A DNA stretch of 64,000 nucleotides. Origin: Ancylostoma caninum (lineage: Eukaryota; Nematoda; Chromadorea; Rhabditida; Ancylostomatidae). Under the pieces are notes generated by a model. The model ran no database searches. It saw nothing but the letters and a program-made list of their open reading frames with translations, and was not told where the DNA came from. Shown here piece by piece: positions 43,878 through 56,350 of this stretch. The DNA is taken from assembly GCA_037903475.1 (NCBI GenBank), contig JBAJFG010000205.1, forward strand, positions 62,001-126,000. The letters are read 5' to 3'. Both the position numbers and the translations under genes were made by a program. The number at the start of each line of letters is the position of its first letter. Position 1 is the stretch's first letter.

Positions 43878-45253
43878 TTACTGTTGCCATGACATTATTG
43901 TTTGAAAAATTTGATCTTCCCTTGTAAACCACGCTGAATCCTTCATTTTTGGATGTTTGAGCTCAAATTCGTCTGATATGTGAGCAGAGTCAGCGTCACT
44001 TGAATAAGCGTGCTTAAAAATCTCTGCAAGAAGCTCAGCCCTGTCTCCATTCGACATTGCGAAACCTCCACCTTTCCTCATGAGCATCATCAACTTTGGT
44101 TTCCGCTCCAGGCTGGTGCTTAGCATTCTGTAGAACGCATTCTTGTTACTAGACTCTACGATTCTTTTCTCAACCGAACTGTTGTATTTGTTTGGTTCCC
44201 CCACTAATCTATTGTTTGAAGTCTTGAAATGCTTCCAGTCTTCCGGCCTGCTACTTTCATTAGCCTGGGCCCAAATAACTGCCCTTCTCTCAAACAACTC
44301 CTCAAGGTACCTGGGGAGATTGTTTTGTTGGATGGGACCCTGGATGAAGGCACAAACATATCGATCACGTGCTGCAAAACTGCTATGAAGAGCTCATACT
44401 TTTCATTGAGAGTATTGGCTGAATTGAAACATCCTCTCCAATCCACATTGCTTAAATAAAGACAAATTTTGCCGAAATCTGCAGCTTCGTAGTCTTTTCG
44501 GAATGTAAACTTGCTATTCTCAAAGCCATAAACATCTAATTTGAACATGACCGACGAATGACCACTTGTTCCTATGGGTGGTTGAATCACGATGTTCTTA
44601 ATTAGTTCACGCTGATTTGTCAACACTAAGTCTAGAATACTGCTGCCGAATGTGGGTTGATGGACTTTCTGCATGAGATTATGACAGCTATACATATCTA
44701 GGAAAGCCTTAGCTGTACTCGAAAGACCCTTAGTAGAGGATAGTAGAGTTTTTCTCCATTGGATACTTGGTAAATTAAAATTAGAAAATCCCATTATCAT
44801 GCTTATGCATGGAATGCTACAAGCTATCATGTCACTCACTGCCCTTATCATTTGATCGGATTCCATGCCCGAGCACGATGGTACTCTATAAATGTTTATA
44901 ACGAGTATGGAAGTTTGCTGTGTGCTTAGCACAGCACAAAAGATTTTGTAAGCGGAACGTACAGTCTCGCGAAACACAAGCCTTGTGCATAGACTCCTCC
45001 TAATCAACAGAGCTTCTCCGCCCCCTTTTCTATCCTCTCGATCGCATCTGTAAATCTCAAACTCATTGCACCACTCCCCTCGCAGTGAACTGTCATCAAT
45101 ACTGGGCGATAACCATGTTTCAACTAGTGCAATGATAGAAGCCTCCGAATGACTCAATAAAAACGTCAAGCTATTGATATTTTTGATCACGGACCTAATA
45201 TTTGAGAGAATGCACGACCTTACACTTTTGGCATGATGTGTCACATGGGACAC
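43878..45253 (-). pseudogene. LINE ORF2: APE endonuclease and linker
   Basis: An open frame of 349 codons (45253-44204) carries SIIALVETWLSPSIDDSSL, KGGGEALLIRRSL, ILVINIYRVPSC, NFNLPSIQW, ILDLVLTNQRELIKN and GTSGHSSVMFKL. The GDFN motif reads GFSNFN and the SDH motif reads SGH, so two catalytic positions are lost. The linker continues in a second frame (44297-43878) with RAVIWAQANESSRPEDW and NKNAFYRMLSTSLERK. With 42565-43798 this is an almost complete ORF2. Confidence 0.88.
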
Positions 45254-45411
45254 AAGCGCTTTTGCACAAGTGGGACCCGGTCAACCGCTCGAGCACGTGG
45301 TCCCACGCAGTAGGATTTTTTCCTCCACCGCATAAAACCCCGAATTTGCGCTAATCTGAACACGATCTTTTTCGCGTTTGTGACCGCCACGAGTGTTTCC
45401 GAATGTTCTCT
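45254..45411. other. LINE 5' flank; no gene seen
   Basis: Contains GGGACCCGGTCAACCG and CGAGCACGTGGTCCCACG, which resemble sequence at 46680-46740 beyond the foldback element. Confidence 0.35.
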
Positions 45412-45659
45412 GAAGTCCATTGGCGACCTATTTGGCAAGAGAATGTGTTTGGCGAGACATTTTACGGGTTAAAATCTTGTTTGGCAGAACATTTTCCAGG
45501 GGAATGGGTCTAGAGTCTGTTTGGCAAGACAATATGCGAGAGAATATGTTGACGACCTATTTTCCGGGTCGTTGGCAATATAGATTGCAGAAGAATATGT
45601 TGACGACCCTTTTTCCTGGACAGACACATACGACGCATCAGCTTTTGATTCGATGAGTA

Positions 45660-45681
45660 GGTTCACTTTCCCAAGTTTGAG
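45660..45681 (+). ncRNA. SL1-like spliced-leader sequence in foldback copy 2
   Basis: The 22 nt match SL1 at 19 positions (T5C, A7C, A10T) and are followed by GTACGC, the same donor as in copy 1. A GTTTTTG at 45762-45768 could be a decayed Sm site. CCCAAGTTTGAG at the 3' end of the leader is intact here. Confidence 0.55.
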
Positions 45682-46054
45682 GTACGCATTCGAAAGGGAG
45701 TCGTACATTAGGGTGATGGCGGTGTCAGTGCGAAGTCACCGCTAGGCAGGACTACAGCCTGGTTTTTGCATGAGGATATCTTCACGGTCTTCGCCGCAAC
45801 ACGCACGACAGTGCGCAGCCGGCTCAATGAACACCACGGAGACGTCCACGTATTTCGTGCCTCCAGGCACGGAATCGATGGATGCCATCGGTTCAACTGC
45901 TTGAGGAAGTACTTCACCCAAACCACTTCCTGGATCTGACCATTAAATGTAAAGCTTGAACATTGTGGTAATTTTGGATTTTTTTCCTCTCCTGGTAATG
46001 GGAGAAAACAGGAGTATGTAGCGAAATTTCACGAACAATGTTAAAGCGCAATTT

Positions 46055-46290
46055 TTGCATGACGACCTATTTGGCAAGATTTGTATGGCGACCTATTTGG
46101 CAAGGTTTGTATGGCGACCTGTTTGGCAAGGTTTGTATGACGACCTATCTGGCAAGATTTGTATGGCGACCTATTTGGCAAGATTTGTATGGCGACCTGT
46201 TTGGCAAGGTTTGTATGACGACCTATTTGGCAAGATTTGTATGGCGACCTATTTGGCAAGGTTTATATGACGACCTATTTGGCAAGATTT
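46055..46290. repeat. 26 bp tandem array inside foldback copy 2, about 9 units
   Basis: The same 26 bp unit as at 12575-12680, with single-base variants (GGCGACC or GACGACC, CTATTTGG or CTGTTTGG). Because 26 is not a multiple of three, both strands stay open in long meaningless frames. Confidence 0.95.
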
Positions 46291-46463
46291 GCATGGCGAC
46301 CCATTTGGCGGGACATCATGTTTGGCCAGACATTTGGCGGGGTTCGTTTGCCTGGCTCGTTTGCAAACCCGTTTCCTAGGTTGCCAAACAAACCTCGCCA
46401 AATGGGTCGCCAATCGACCTCAATGTTTGTCATCCATTCACTTGATACTGATTGTTGTTTCTT

Positions 46464-46467
<4 letters not shown>

Positions 46468-46519
<52 letters not shown>
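46468..46519. repeat. (AT)n microsatellite
   Basis: Uninterrupted AT dinucleotides for 52 bases, just outside the foldback element. Confidence 0.97.
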
Positions 46520-46521
<2 letters not shown>

Positions 46522-47252
46522 TTCTCTTTGATATATATTTCAACCACATATTAAAAAAGTTTGAGTGAAGATCTGCTCTATCCAGTGCATATATGGAAAG
46601 CTTGAATATTTGTTAGTGTAACGTAGAAGTTTGCTAATTATGACTGCTTCACAGAAATATAACTCTGAAATGAGCGTGCTCACCCGGTTGAGCATGCGGA
46701 CCCACGCGCCGCTCCATTCGTGTCAACCGGTTGAGCACATTGTCGCAAAGGTGTTCGCACACCTCCGATCAACACGATCTACTAAGGGAGTGGTGAGAGA
46801 ATTAGCTTGAGAACTCAGAGTGGGATTCCCGCTATGTTTATTGCGCGAAACTCTCCTTTGTTCCCTGGTTTGCACTGCTTTAGGCATAGATGCCCTTATG
46901 GAAATCACTGAGTGGTAGGGAAAGGGTTTCGTTTGAGGAGCTCACCGTAACACCAACCTTGCAAAATATGAACTCGGGAATACCACTTTGAGAAGCCTAG
47001 GGTACGCTCGGTTCGGGCGCCCCATACGAAGAGCTGCGACAGGGTTACAATCAATACCTAGGTAATCGATAATCTAGGTCACACACGTATAATCATGGGA
47101 TACCCTAAAAGAGGATGAGATGAAGTGCCCTCTAGCTCTCCGGCTATCACTGCACATCTAGCACGTTCTACTTCTCCAAACGATTTCTGGTCATCTTTAC
47201 CAGGGTCAACACTAATCTTAGTAGGAGGCTGATGTGGAATTTTTGACTGTGA
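46520..47252. other. No gene seen
   Basis: Carries a CCGGTTGAGCA / TCAACCGGTTGAGCAC motif at 46680-46740; otherwise unassigned. Confidence 0.35.
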
Positions 47253-47567
47253 CTAATCAAGAGCTTTCTTCAAACCATCATTTTCCTCCCTAAGTAAAGC
47301 AAGATAATTCAGAACTCTCGGAAACAAGCTCGCGGTTCCTGCTGAGAATGATCGATCTGCTTTTTGCTCTCCCATGAGGTATCCAAGGATTGTCCTAACG
47401 TAGAGTGGAATGGAATCGTCGTTTAGCAATGACGCAGCGACTTGATCCAATTCATTCAGTGGCGAGTGGGACTGCTGGAGGCCGATCCTTTGTTTTTTGA
47501 GCCTGTCCTGACGAGCCTGAATTTCCACGGAAAAGACAGGCGTCTCCATGAGTTGGTCACTATACAC
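47253..47567 (-). CDS. Unidentified open frame, 104 codons
   Basis: Starts MYSDQLMETPVFSVEIQARQ, continues with SPLNELDQVAASLLNDD and YVRTILGYLMGEQKADRSFS, and ends with LALLREENDGLKKALD. The composition is protein-like, with a predicted helical and probably coiled-coil C-terminus. It could be an exon or a LINE ORF1 relative; no family was recognised and no splice partners were found. Confidence 0.35.
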   Translation of the reverse strand: MYSDQLMETPVFSVEIQARQDRLKKQRIGLQQSHSPLNELDQVAASLLNDDSIPLYVRTILGYLMGEQKADRSFSAGTASLFPRVLNYLALLREENDGLKKALD

Positions 47568-50104
47568 ACTTTACGATCGATCGCTAGTGGACAGCGCTAT
47601 CGGCCAAACCAAAAACAGAGAAATGGAAAAATGCACATGCAGAAGTAGCAAAAAAACGAGTTCCGGTCGCACCCTGCCACGTGAGCGCTCACACGAGAAG
47701 CCTGTGAATGCCAGCAGCTAGTTGTAGCTAAAAGTTGAAAAAACCGGGGAAGTTAGCTCCTTGGTGGTCAGAGAACGCAGCAGACCCACCGCTCGCCGCA
47801 AGGTACGAGACGACAGTGGACTTCACATAACATGCTTTACCACGCCCCTTTTCTGTAGCATTCTACCACTGCACCACTAGGTGGAGGTCGACGAATAAAG
47901 ATCCTCACCAAAACGAGTACAACACGCGAAAAGAGAGCCACCCATCCTCCCAAAACATAGGTGCCACCCATCCTCCTTATAAAGTCACCACAGAGGTGTA
48001 GTTCATCTTGCGTTCCGCCCATCACGTCCCGCGCTCTATCCCCTCCTAGTCACGTCACGACTCGCTCCCTTTGAGGTGTATCGAAACTGGTGGTTAGGCA
48101 TCAGAGCTCAGTCGCTTCGGCGGAGCCAAAGCGAGCCACACGGGTAAGCTAACGTAAACTTCGGATGAGCTTGAGTAAGCATGCGCTTGCCTCTTCTCTG
48201 GGAACACAGCGCTAAGCTTAGGTTGAGCTGCCATCCTAGGTATGTGGCATGCAAACCAGCTCATCGCAGCACAATCATAGCCTTTGGAGGAAGAGGAAAG
48301 GATCGCATCGCAGCTCATGCTGCGACAAAATAAGCTTTGACCTCACGATGTAACTCTTGTTGAAACGCGTTCTGCCTGAGTTTGGTGTCCCGGGTTCTCT
48401 CAAGCACTTTGGCGAGCACTGGGACCAGCAACATAATCAGTGGATTCTAGGAGCGACGCCAAACGCTAAATAGCACTTTAAGACTAGAGATATGTGGCTC
48501 CGAGCGCTACGACAACCTCGACGACATCACGTCATGAGGCAAGAGAAATACTGCAGACTATGTTGGTACATAGTATTGAATCAGAACACGACGTTGCTAA
48601 CAGCTCCATTGGCTAAGGTTTCGGCGGGATTGCCTTCCACAGAGCCAGCAGTGGGTAGGGTAACCGCTCTTGTTTTTGTTCACTTTCCAATTCCTACTCC
48701 ACATTTTCTTCCATTCAACACAGCGGAAATAAGAAAAGAAGACACTAATATAATTAGAGAGTGCGTCCAACATGACGTTAAAGGCTATATCTGAGATATG
48801 CTGAATGGTCTACAGAAGCTCAAAAAATTGCAAGACGGACGAATACGACAGGACTGGATCTTGCAAGCGCGTTCATTGAGAGCGGAGAACTTAGTTCTGC
48901 GTCACGACCAACTAACACTGCTTACTAGTGCTCCACCATTCGTACTTCCCTATCATATGCCCATGCGAAAAGGGTGTAACTCCCAATGGAGACAAGACTC
49001 AGGGAGAAGAATCCACGAAAGTCCCCGTCGTGTGGAGGGTTCGGGTGCGCGAAATGGATTTCCTCCCCGTGTAGACACAAACATGGAGTTACGCCCATCA
49101 CTTCTAGGGCTCAATCTTAAGTTATTGGGTGCTCGATAAGGTCTATGGCAGCAAACCTAAGAGCGACAGTGTGCCAACCACTTGGCCTCATTTTTCTATT
49201 TCATTATTTTTGCATTTTATTTTCTTTCCGTATTTTTTATTATATTACCTTTGCACTGGATTTCAGCTTCAGGTTCCGGGAAATAAAAGAAGTCCCAGGA
49301 ATCTTCTTCATTAGCAGAAATCTTCTGAAACTTCTTATATTTCGCGGAAGCACTTTAGATATAAACTATTCCATAGTGATTCATCCTCGCCTTCGTGGAG
49401 GCAATAACGAGGCCATAAATATCGCTCTACGAGAGGGACCTTCCAATTTGACAAAAATGGGATAAAAACATGCTTAGGAATGTTCTTCTTTTTGAATGAT
49501 CGAGTTTCGAATTATTTGTTTTTTCTTTGTTTCTTTTTTTTTCTCTCAAATCCTCTTATATAAATCATGGTAGTGCAACAAAATTTTCTAGAGCGTAGAC
49601 GTAGGGGGACTAGCACGTGATCGCATGCGCTCGCCGTAAGACTCAGTTATAGACTGTGCCTCGCGAGGATGCGAAGCTGATGGGGCATTCGGCCGATGTT
49701 TCGTCATAGGTACATAGACGTAGTGGAAGTCGGGTGCATTCGGGATTTCGCGGAGGGACCACCGTCTAGCAGTCTCGAGCCCTCCAGGCGAGACAATGTT
49801 TACAACGATTTGACGACTTCGAACCACTTCGAAAAGAAGTGTGCATACCATGGAGGATGTATCAAAGGATTCACTCGGTATCCTCGCTTGAGATATGCTC
49901 CTTGCACACCTCTCTTTGAGGTCCCTTGGGGATTATGCAGCTTGAGGATCCGTCTATTTTTAAAAAATACAATCAAATACACAGGATGAAGAACGCGTCA
50001 TAATAAGCTGTTGTGACATTCTCTGAAATCAGTTGTGCAACTTGTGCAGTTGACCAAACTTTCCAAGGAGAGATGAGCCGGGGCCCCGTAGTCCAGAAAC
50101 ACAT
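47568..50104. other. Unassigned; possible exon-like stretches
   Basis: Open stretches at 48798-49139 (begins LNGLQKLKKLQDGRIRQDW) and 49265-49463 (contains STLDINYSIVIHPRLRGG) look somewhat protein-like but have no recognisable family and no consistent splice joins. Confidence 0.3.
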
Positions 50105-50545
50105 CATGATTGGTGTCCACCGATCGAGAAAGAGTCCGCCATGGCCCAATAGTGGAAAAACGGCAGGATACGGGTCCATCGATGGAGAAAGGGTTCGCCG
50201 TGGCCCAACACTGGGAAAATGGCAGGGTACGGGTCCATCGATAGAGATTGGGTCTGCAGGGGCCCATTAACGGGGAAGTGCCAGGCAACGAGTCCACTGA
50301 TGGGGATTGGGTCTACTCTGGCCCAATACTGGAGAAAGCGCCAGGATACGGGTCCATGGATGGAGACTGGGTCTGCAAGGGGCCGATTAGTGGGGAAAGC
50401 ACCGGGATAGGAGTCCCACCGATGGATCGGGTGTGCGCTGGCCCAGTAGCGGGAAGAACGCCAGGATACAGATCCACAAATGGAGGATGGGTCTGCCCTG
50501 GCCCAACATTGGGATAAGCGCCAAGATGCATGTCTGCCGATGGAG
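50105..50545. repeat. Tandem array, about 61 bp unit, about 7 copies
   Basis: GGGTCCATCGATGGAGA and variants start near 50168, 50230, 50290, 50351 and 50411. Units contain GGCCCAATA(C/G)TGG and GCCAGG(A/G)TACG blocks. Confidence 0.93.
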
Positions 50546-52600
50546 TAGGGGCACGCTCATTACGCGCTCATTCGTGCCTCAGTCGACTATCTCTTCTTCC
50601 TCTCTGTTGGCTGATCATAACGGGTCCATAGGTGTGTAAGAAATGTGACAAAAAAGAGTAGGTATTATCAGTACGCCGGAAATTAGCTTTAAATGTAGGC
50701 GCGGGATTAAGAATTTGCAAGCAAGGCTAGGATGGCGAAAAGACTCGAAGAAGGTTGGCGAGGCGGCCAGACCCGTAGATTATACGCAACTCATAAGGAG
50801 AATTTCGTATTTGAGCTCAGCTGATGATTAGTTTTGCTTTTTTGCTGATCTCCAAGCATTTCACCGTATGAAGCTTTTGCACATACCTCAAGTGGCTGCC
50901 CCACCCCACTTTCTAGCGTCCCGAAGGGGCGCTAGTAATAGAAAAACTATTTGAAACTAAAACTATTTGAACTCACCTTTTCACCTTCTACCAAATTTTT
51001 GAGCTTATTCTGTTCCTAGGCCCTTGAATAATCAAACTCTCAAGTTGATTCGACTGTTTCATATTCCATAAACCTCGCAAAGTTCTTAACAAGCCCATGT
51101 TAAACGAACTTCACAGCCATATGGCAACGTTCTTGGCGGAATTCTCAAGTCTAGAAACGGTTTCACATGACTGTGAAGACTCGACTCGCTTAAATTTGCA
51201 TCTCTCGTCCTCTGCGTACAGTGTCTATTTCTAACCCTACCTTCTCAGAACTCGAGGAAGCAAAAAAATTGATGGCGTCATTCTGTTATGATGATGAGAC
51301 TGTAGTCCTTTTTCATTTATTGCACGACAACGCTTTTAATCGAAAGAAAACAACTCATGTATTAGGTCGTCAAGTATGGCATGTCCGATTTTGGATGAGA
51401 AGATTTCGAGTTTTGTTCCTAAGGCAAAATGCAGTATAAGATATCCGAATATGCTCCTATACTATCCCCACAGCCTTGCCATCTTAACTGCAGCTTAATT
51501 GCGCCAGCAGCTTGGAAACGTGGAAAGGTAGAAGCAATCAAGTGGCGGAGAGCGTTTCCAACATCATGTTGAAAATTAAACATTTTCTCCAGCAAGAAGT
51601 GAGCTAATCCCTGAAAGGAGTTGTGGTCAAATAGAGCAAGATTTGCCCAGTACAGTGAGTGGCAGGTGGGCCCTCACCCCTGCTCCTCTGGCTTAAGCAG
51701 CGTGGATATGTGAAAAATGGCCAAAAATTGGCACCCATTTTTGAGGGTCAAACTGGGAAAAATTCGTTTACCGAACCAGTTTCAATGGTTATATTGCCTT
51801 GAGTATCCGAATATTATTGGATTATAAAGGTCACACCTTGCTGCTTACGCTGACGTCGTTTGACTCCTATCGGCTTCGGCTACGGCTTCCAGCTCATCGA
51901 TATCCAGGTTCATCGTAAGGCTCATTTGGAGCTTCATGTCACCTGAGCGGAATTTCCGAAGCAAATGCTTTTCAGTGCACTTACTAGCCAAGTGTCCCTT
52001 AACACTACCCTGATGTTCCCAGCTTCCTCAGCTCTAATGGCTGGAAAATGGAACCTATGTCCCAAAACGACACGATTTTTCGTCTTTGAGTAGTTCTACA
52101 AAGAATGCTTTCAAACAGATATTCGAAAACTGATAAAAACCCCAGAAAGTGATTCTGAAAGGGAGAGGATGTACCTTCATAATGAAAATAAAAATGAGAA
52201 GACATCTAGCAAATCTTCGAAGAGAGAGACCGTCAAACTGACCGCTCGTAAAATCGGACATTTCATACTTGACGAACTAATTAAAGGAATTTCCATTGAA
52301 ATGAATTAAATGAGCTCGAAATCAGTTGTATTACTCGAATAAAGCGTTGAGAAAATTATATTTTCCATGCTAAAGACGGAATCCTGCGAATAGCGTACGA
52401 AGGCTGCAACGTCTTGGAAGTGGCTGATGCTGTTAACCATGAGTCCTCATAACTCATGATATTCAGGAAGCTTTAGATTTCAGCGTCTGCTCAGACATTT
52501 TAATAACCATGTCGCTTTGCGATAACCAATGATGCACTCATGAACCTCTCTTTCCCTATCAAAATAAGTGCAAAGTTTGAAACCTGTGATGTACACCTCT
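50546..52600. other. No gene seen
   Basis: An open frame at 51221-51439 (contains LMASFCYDDETVVLFHLLHD) is protein-like but isolated and unidentified. Confidence 0.3.
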
Positions 52601-52628
52601 GGTGGCGGTGTGTACGGCTAGGATCTCT

Positions 52629-52645
52629 GGGGGGGGGGGGGGGGT
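52629..52645. repeat. G-run
   Basis: About 17 consecutive G, followed by TTGAGC as at 30378-30397. Confidence 0.9.
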
Positions 52646-53799
52646 TGAGCATCCTCCAAGCACTACCACGGACATTTCTGCCCGGGCTAAAACATCATGC
52701 AGAACAAGACCCAGCTCGAACATCTCAAAACAGGACCGCAGTTGAGGTCCAGAGTGGCTCAAACTGCCTAAGGAAGTCAGTTTAAAGGCAACACTCACGC
52801 TGAAAAAAGAAGTTTTCTCGCATCTGTGCTCATTTTAAAGGTGCCATCAATTGGAGTGTAACTGCAAAAGGAATCACTCCGAATCATGCAGTAACTCGAG
52901 TAATAAAACTAATACGCATTTACAAATGCGCCCATCGCGTTCAACCCCGCCCCATTCTCTTTGATCGTGTGCGGCTGCGTTTCTCAGCTGATACAGGATC
53001 GATCAGTATTTTCCTATAGCGGTGATCCTTCCCTGCTAGGGGCACAAGAGTAGCCTTCAGAGTAGAATTTCATGAAAAAATCAACGTTTTTTCATCGTAA
53101 ATGCTGTCATTAAAGGTGATGTCAACTGTGCTCCGGAGACGTCAAGATTCCGTCGCAAATCACAAATATTCCCTCGCAAATGAATCCATTTCCTATGAAA
53201 AGCTCGATCTTGGTGAAAATTCTACCACAAAAAAAACGGCACGATAGTCAAATATGAACAGTACGAAACTAAGGATTTTGACTTGCTTGCGTAAAAAAAC
53301 AAAAACATAAATAAATAAATATACATAAATAAATAAATATGTGTACAAAGAATATATATATATAATAATAAATTTCCTATGAAAGCTGGAAAGCGCAATG
53401 GGGATATGAATAATTCCGTGCATCCGCAGTGAGCAGTTGCATTCTTATCCAGAATTAGAAATCTCAAGCTTTATATTGAAGTTATGAACAAAAAAAAAAC
53501 AAAAGGAGATTTTTGGCCATCGCTTTAACTTTCTAGCGGTTTTTCCCTTTGCTTTGCATTTAAAAACACTATGAACTGATTCATTCAGTAAATATGTGTA
53601 AAGAAATAAAAGTTCACGCTGTTGAAGAAGATCTAAAAATGATTCTGTGCCAAAACCAAATTTAACTATTATAACAGAATGTTGGTTAATCTGAACAACA
53701 GATAATAAGGCTTGCAAACTGTGTTTCTAGATGAAAAACTGCAGCGGGGAGCTGCTTCCTGCTAGGTGTGCTACAGGGAGTTATAACGATCGCCGAGGT
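52646..53799. other. Low-complexity and unassigned sequence
   Basis: TTTTAAAGGTGCCATCAATT at 52834 and a related TTAAAGGTGATGTCAACTG at 53112 look like ends of dispersed repeats. AAAT/AAATA-rich and AT microsatellite sequence lies at 53298-53376. Confidence 0.45.
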
Positions 53800-53834
53800 G
53801 GGGGTGGGGGGGGGAGGGGGGAGGGGGGGGGGGC
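53800..53834. repeat. G-rich tract
   Basis: Runs of G broken by single T or A over about 35 bases; could form a G-quadruplex. Confidence 0.9.
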
Positions 53835-54424
53835 GAAAATGAAGAAGGGACTTTCGTGGATATGAAGTTGCGGGAGTTAATTTCGAGAGCACCGATTTCT
53901 GCCGCGGTCGAGGATGAAGGAATTCCCTGGAAAAAGTAAGCGATTGCCGTTTTGAGTTCATTTTTGTCGCGCACGAATAAAAGACAGTTAGGAGGTCCCC
54001 GGGGAGTCTCCGAAGACTTCTGTGGATGCGGCTCAGGGAGGTGAAGACTGATTATTGGAAATTAGCGACGAAAGATGCTCAAGGCAGTATATACCCGCCA
54101 CAATTCCGAGGTATCCTCCCCTTGTCACCATAGCTGGAAATCATCTACGTGGAATTCAGAACTTCTGTAGACGATTTAGCAGGTTAGCTTCGTGTACTTC
54201 ATTGGTTAGCTTGTTTTTCATTGTAGTGTTCCTTCACTCCTTTTTTTCCTTTCCTTGAGACTAAACTCTAATATAACGCACATGTCCTGCTCAAAATATG
54301 TTGAAAGGATCCAGTGAGGTGTCACAAACATAGAACTTATTTGTTCAGCAAGAATGCCTTCCTAGACTTATGAAATGCTCCATTTTGATATGACTGCTTC
54401 CTGCATACTATACTTCGGACCGAA

Positions 54425-54690
54425 TAACGTATTCGAATAAAATATTCGAATAAACATTCGAATTCGAATAATTCGAAATTCGACTATTCGAAGAAAGTCC
54501 ATTTTCGAATTTATTCGAAATTCGACTATTCGAAAAAAGTCCACTTTCGAATTTATTCGAAATTCGACTATTCGAAGAAGTCCATTTTCGAATTTATTCG
54601 AAATTCGACTATTCGAAAAAAGTCCATTTTCGAATTTATTCGAAATTCGACTATTCGAAAAGGTTCACATTCGAATTTATTCGACAGGTT
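54425..54690. repeat. Left subterminal array of the hAT element, 42 bp unit
   Basis: About five units containing CGACTATTCGAAAAAAGTCC and TTTTCGAATTTATTCGAAAT; CGACTATTCG recurs at 54481 and 54523, 42 bp apart. Subterminal repeats are usual transposase binding sites in hAT elements. Confidence 0.92.
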
Positions 54691-56023
54691 GATCCGGTTT
54701 TCGCTCCATGAAATGAACAACATTCATGGAGGTTTTTCTTCCAGGAACCCTCTTGTGTTCAGAATGGTCAACGGTTTCAAAGGGCGACGAGCGCGCAAGA
54801 TTTCTGCGGTCCCGCAACGAATACCGTGTTTCGCGTAGATTCGGAGCGATGCGGTTAGCTAGCTATGTTTTCGAAAATCCTTTTCGGTTTCGGACTTCAT
54901 TTAATTAAGTTAATACAGCTACATTTGCCTAACCTATGCACTTTTCAGTTTTTGTATCGGTTAGTCTTGGTGGACTTTGGTTACCAGTTGTCGTACAGTG
55001 CAGCGACTCCGCACGATCCGTGAGTTTCCCTGAACTTTGTATTCATCTTGGCCTTTGATTTTTCCAAGTGCTTCTCTTTATAGCTGCTTTTTTGCCTTAG
55101 ATGAATCTTTGTCTGGTTCAGTTCCACCTACAGTTGGGTCGCTTGCCGAGTGGCAGTTGCCTCAGGCCGCCTCACGAAATACTGATCCTCAGACAAAAAA
55201 GTGCTTAACTAGTTAGAAAAACATAAGTTCGTTGAAATTGTAGTGTGTCAGAACCACATGCATTTCCAATAATACGATGAACCATAATTTTTCTCCGTGC
55301 AAACACTTCAATTTTTGGTGAATTTCTTTTAACATTGCAGATTCGGAGAGATACACTCCGTTCATGCGTGATCGTTTGGTACGTATTTGTAGAACTTGTA
55401 GAATTCTCTTACCATTGTAATAAAATTCTGCATGAATATCGATTGCTTTTCCAACAGCCAGTATGCCAGGGCAAACTAGCACTTAAGCGGAATTTTTGCC
55501 GAACGCTGAAATGATCTGTCCCTATTTTCTCTTCACAAATAGAAAAATATCTCCAAATATGATTGCACACCTCTACACTTGATTCAAAAGCGAATGACTG
55601 CAGAAGGGCTGTTTTCTAGCAGATTTCATTTTTCACACCCAAAAATCCAATGACGGGGCTCCTGACTTGGTTGAGCCTTAGAGCTGGCAATAACCGCTAT
55701 GACTATTCATAGCGGAATATTCCTGTTTTATTCCGGTTTCACGCTAATGTCACCCGTTCTTCTTGCAAGAAATGAATACAATGAGTAAAAAGTACAACGT
55801 AGGTTTGAGAGTCGTAGAATGACTAGCTTACCCAGGAAAGTGAAACTTTGAAAGAATAAAACGAAAGTTCTTTGAATGAAATTTGGGTAGCTGCTGCTGA
55901 ATCGAGAAGAAAGAGCACGGCAATGAATTTGTGTTATTTACTTTATTTGTGCATTGACCCCGCAGTTTTGAAGTCAAGATTTTGATGTGTTAATTCACGG
56001 CAGAGGGTAGAGTTGGTCACCGC

Positions 56024-56350
56024 TTACCCCTCAGCGATGACCTCCAACTTCTCAGTCTTGGAAGGTGTGAAAAAGAGAATTCCTGAAGGGTTGTTAGGTA
56101 ATAACTGAAAAGTAGAATTCAAGAAACATTCACATGATAGTTGAACCAAAGCTTTTTGTGAGGGGTAGAATAAAACTGTGAAAAGTAAATGATAATTTTC
56201 TCTTGTTTCCCCTGCACATTTTCCATCCAAGCACTGTCTAGATTCTTTTTCCATAGCTAACTGCTCCAAAAAGTGCTTATCACTTGATTTTTGGATGAAC
56301 AGTGAAAATCTTCCGTTATTTGCTGTCAGAGCAGTTAGTGCCATTCCCAA
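56024..56350 (-). CDS. Unidentified open frame inside the hAT element
   Basis: Begins MGMALTALTANNGRFSLFIQ and continues KSSDKHFLEQLAMEKESRQC. A TTTCAG acceptor inside it (about 56105-56110 on the plus-strand scale) precedes LLPNNPSGILFFTPSKTEK and a GTAAGC donor, so part of it may be exons of a second gene of the element or a captured host fragment. Other minus-strand open stretches lie at 57868-57614 and 55482-55213. No family recognised. Confidence 0.3.
   Translation of the reverse strand: MGMALTALTANNGRFSLFIQKSSDKHFLEQLAMEKESRQCLDGKCAGETRENYHLLFTVLFYPSQKALVQLSCECFLNSTFQLLPNNPSGILFFTPSKTEKLEVIAEG

Larger units (their letters stand above)
45412..46423. mobile_element. SL-containing foldback element (family B, copy 2)
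   Basis: The ends TCCATTGGCGACCTATTTGG and CCAAATGGGTCGCCAATCGA are inverted repeats. The left interior has degenerate TTTGGCAAGACATTTTCCGG repeats, the middle an SL1-like sequence (45660-45681) and CCTCCAGGCACGGAATCGAT, and the right a 26 bp array. It matches copy 1 (11991-12791) along its length but has more 26 bp units. Confidence 0.85.

Noticed and set aside
46055..46290. CRISPR-like array
   Set aside because: Repeats are directly adjacent with no variable spacers, and the window is eukaryotic.
46038..46379. Repeat protein of WRPIWQGLYGDLFGK type on the plus strand and a similar one on the minus strand
   Set aside because: Both are readings of a 26 bp satellite; 26 is not a multiple of three, so every unit is read in a new frame, and both strands are equally open.
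50000..50545. Several overlapping open frames rich in Gly and Pro
   Set aside because: They all lie in the 61 bp tandem array.
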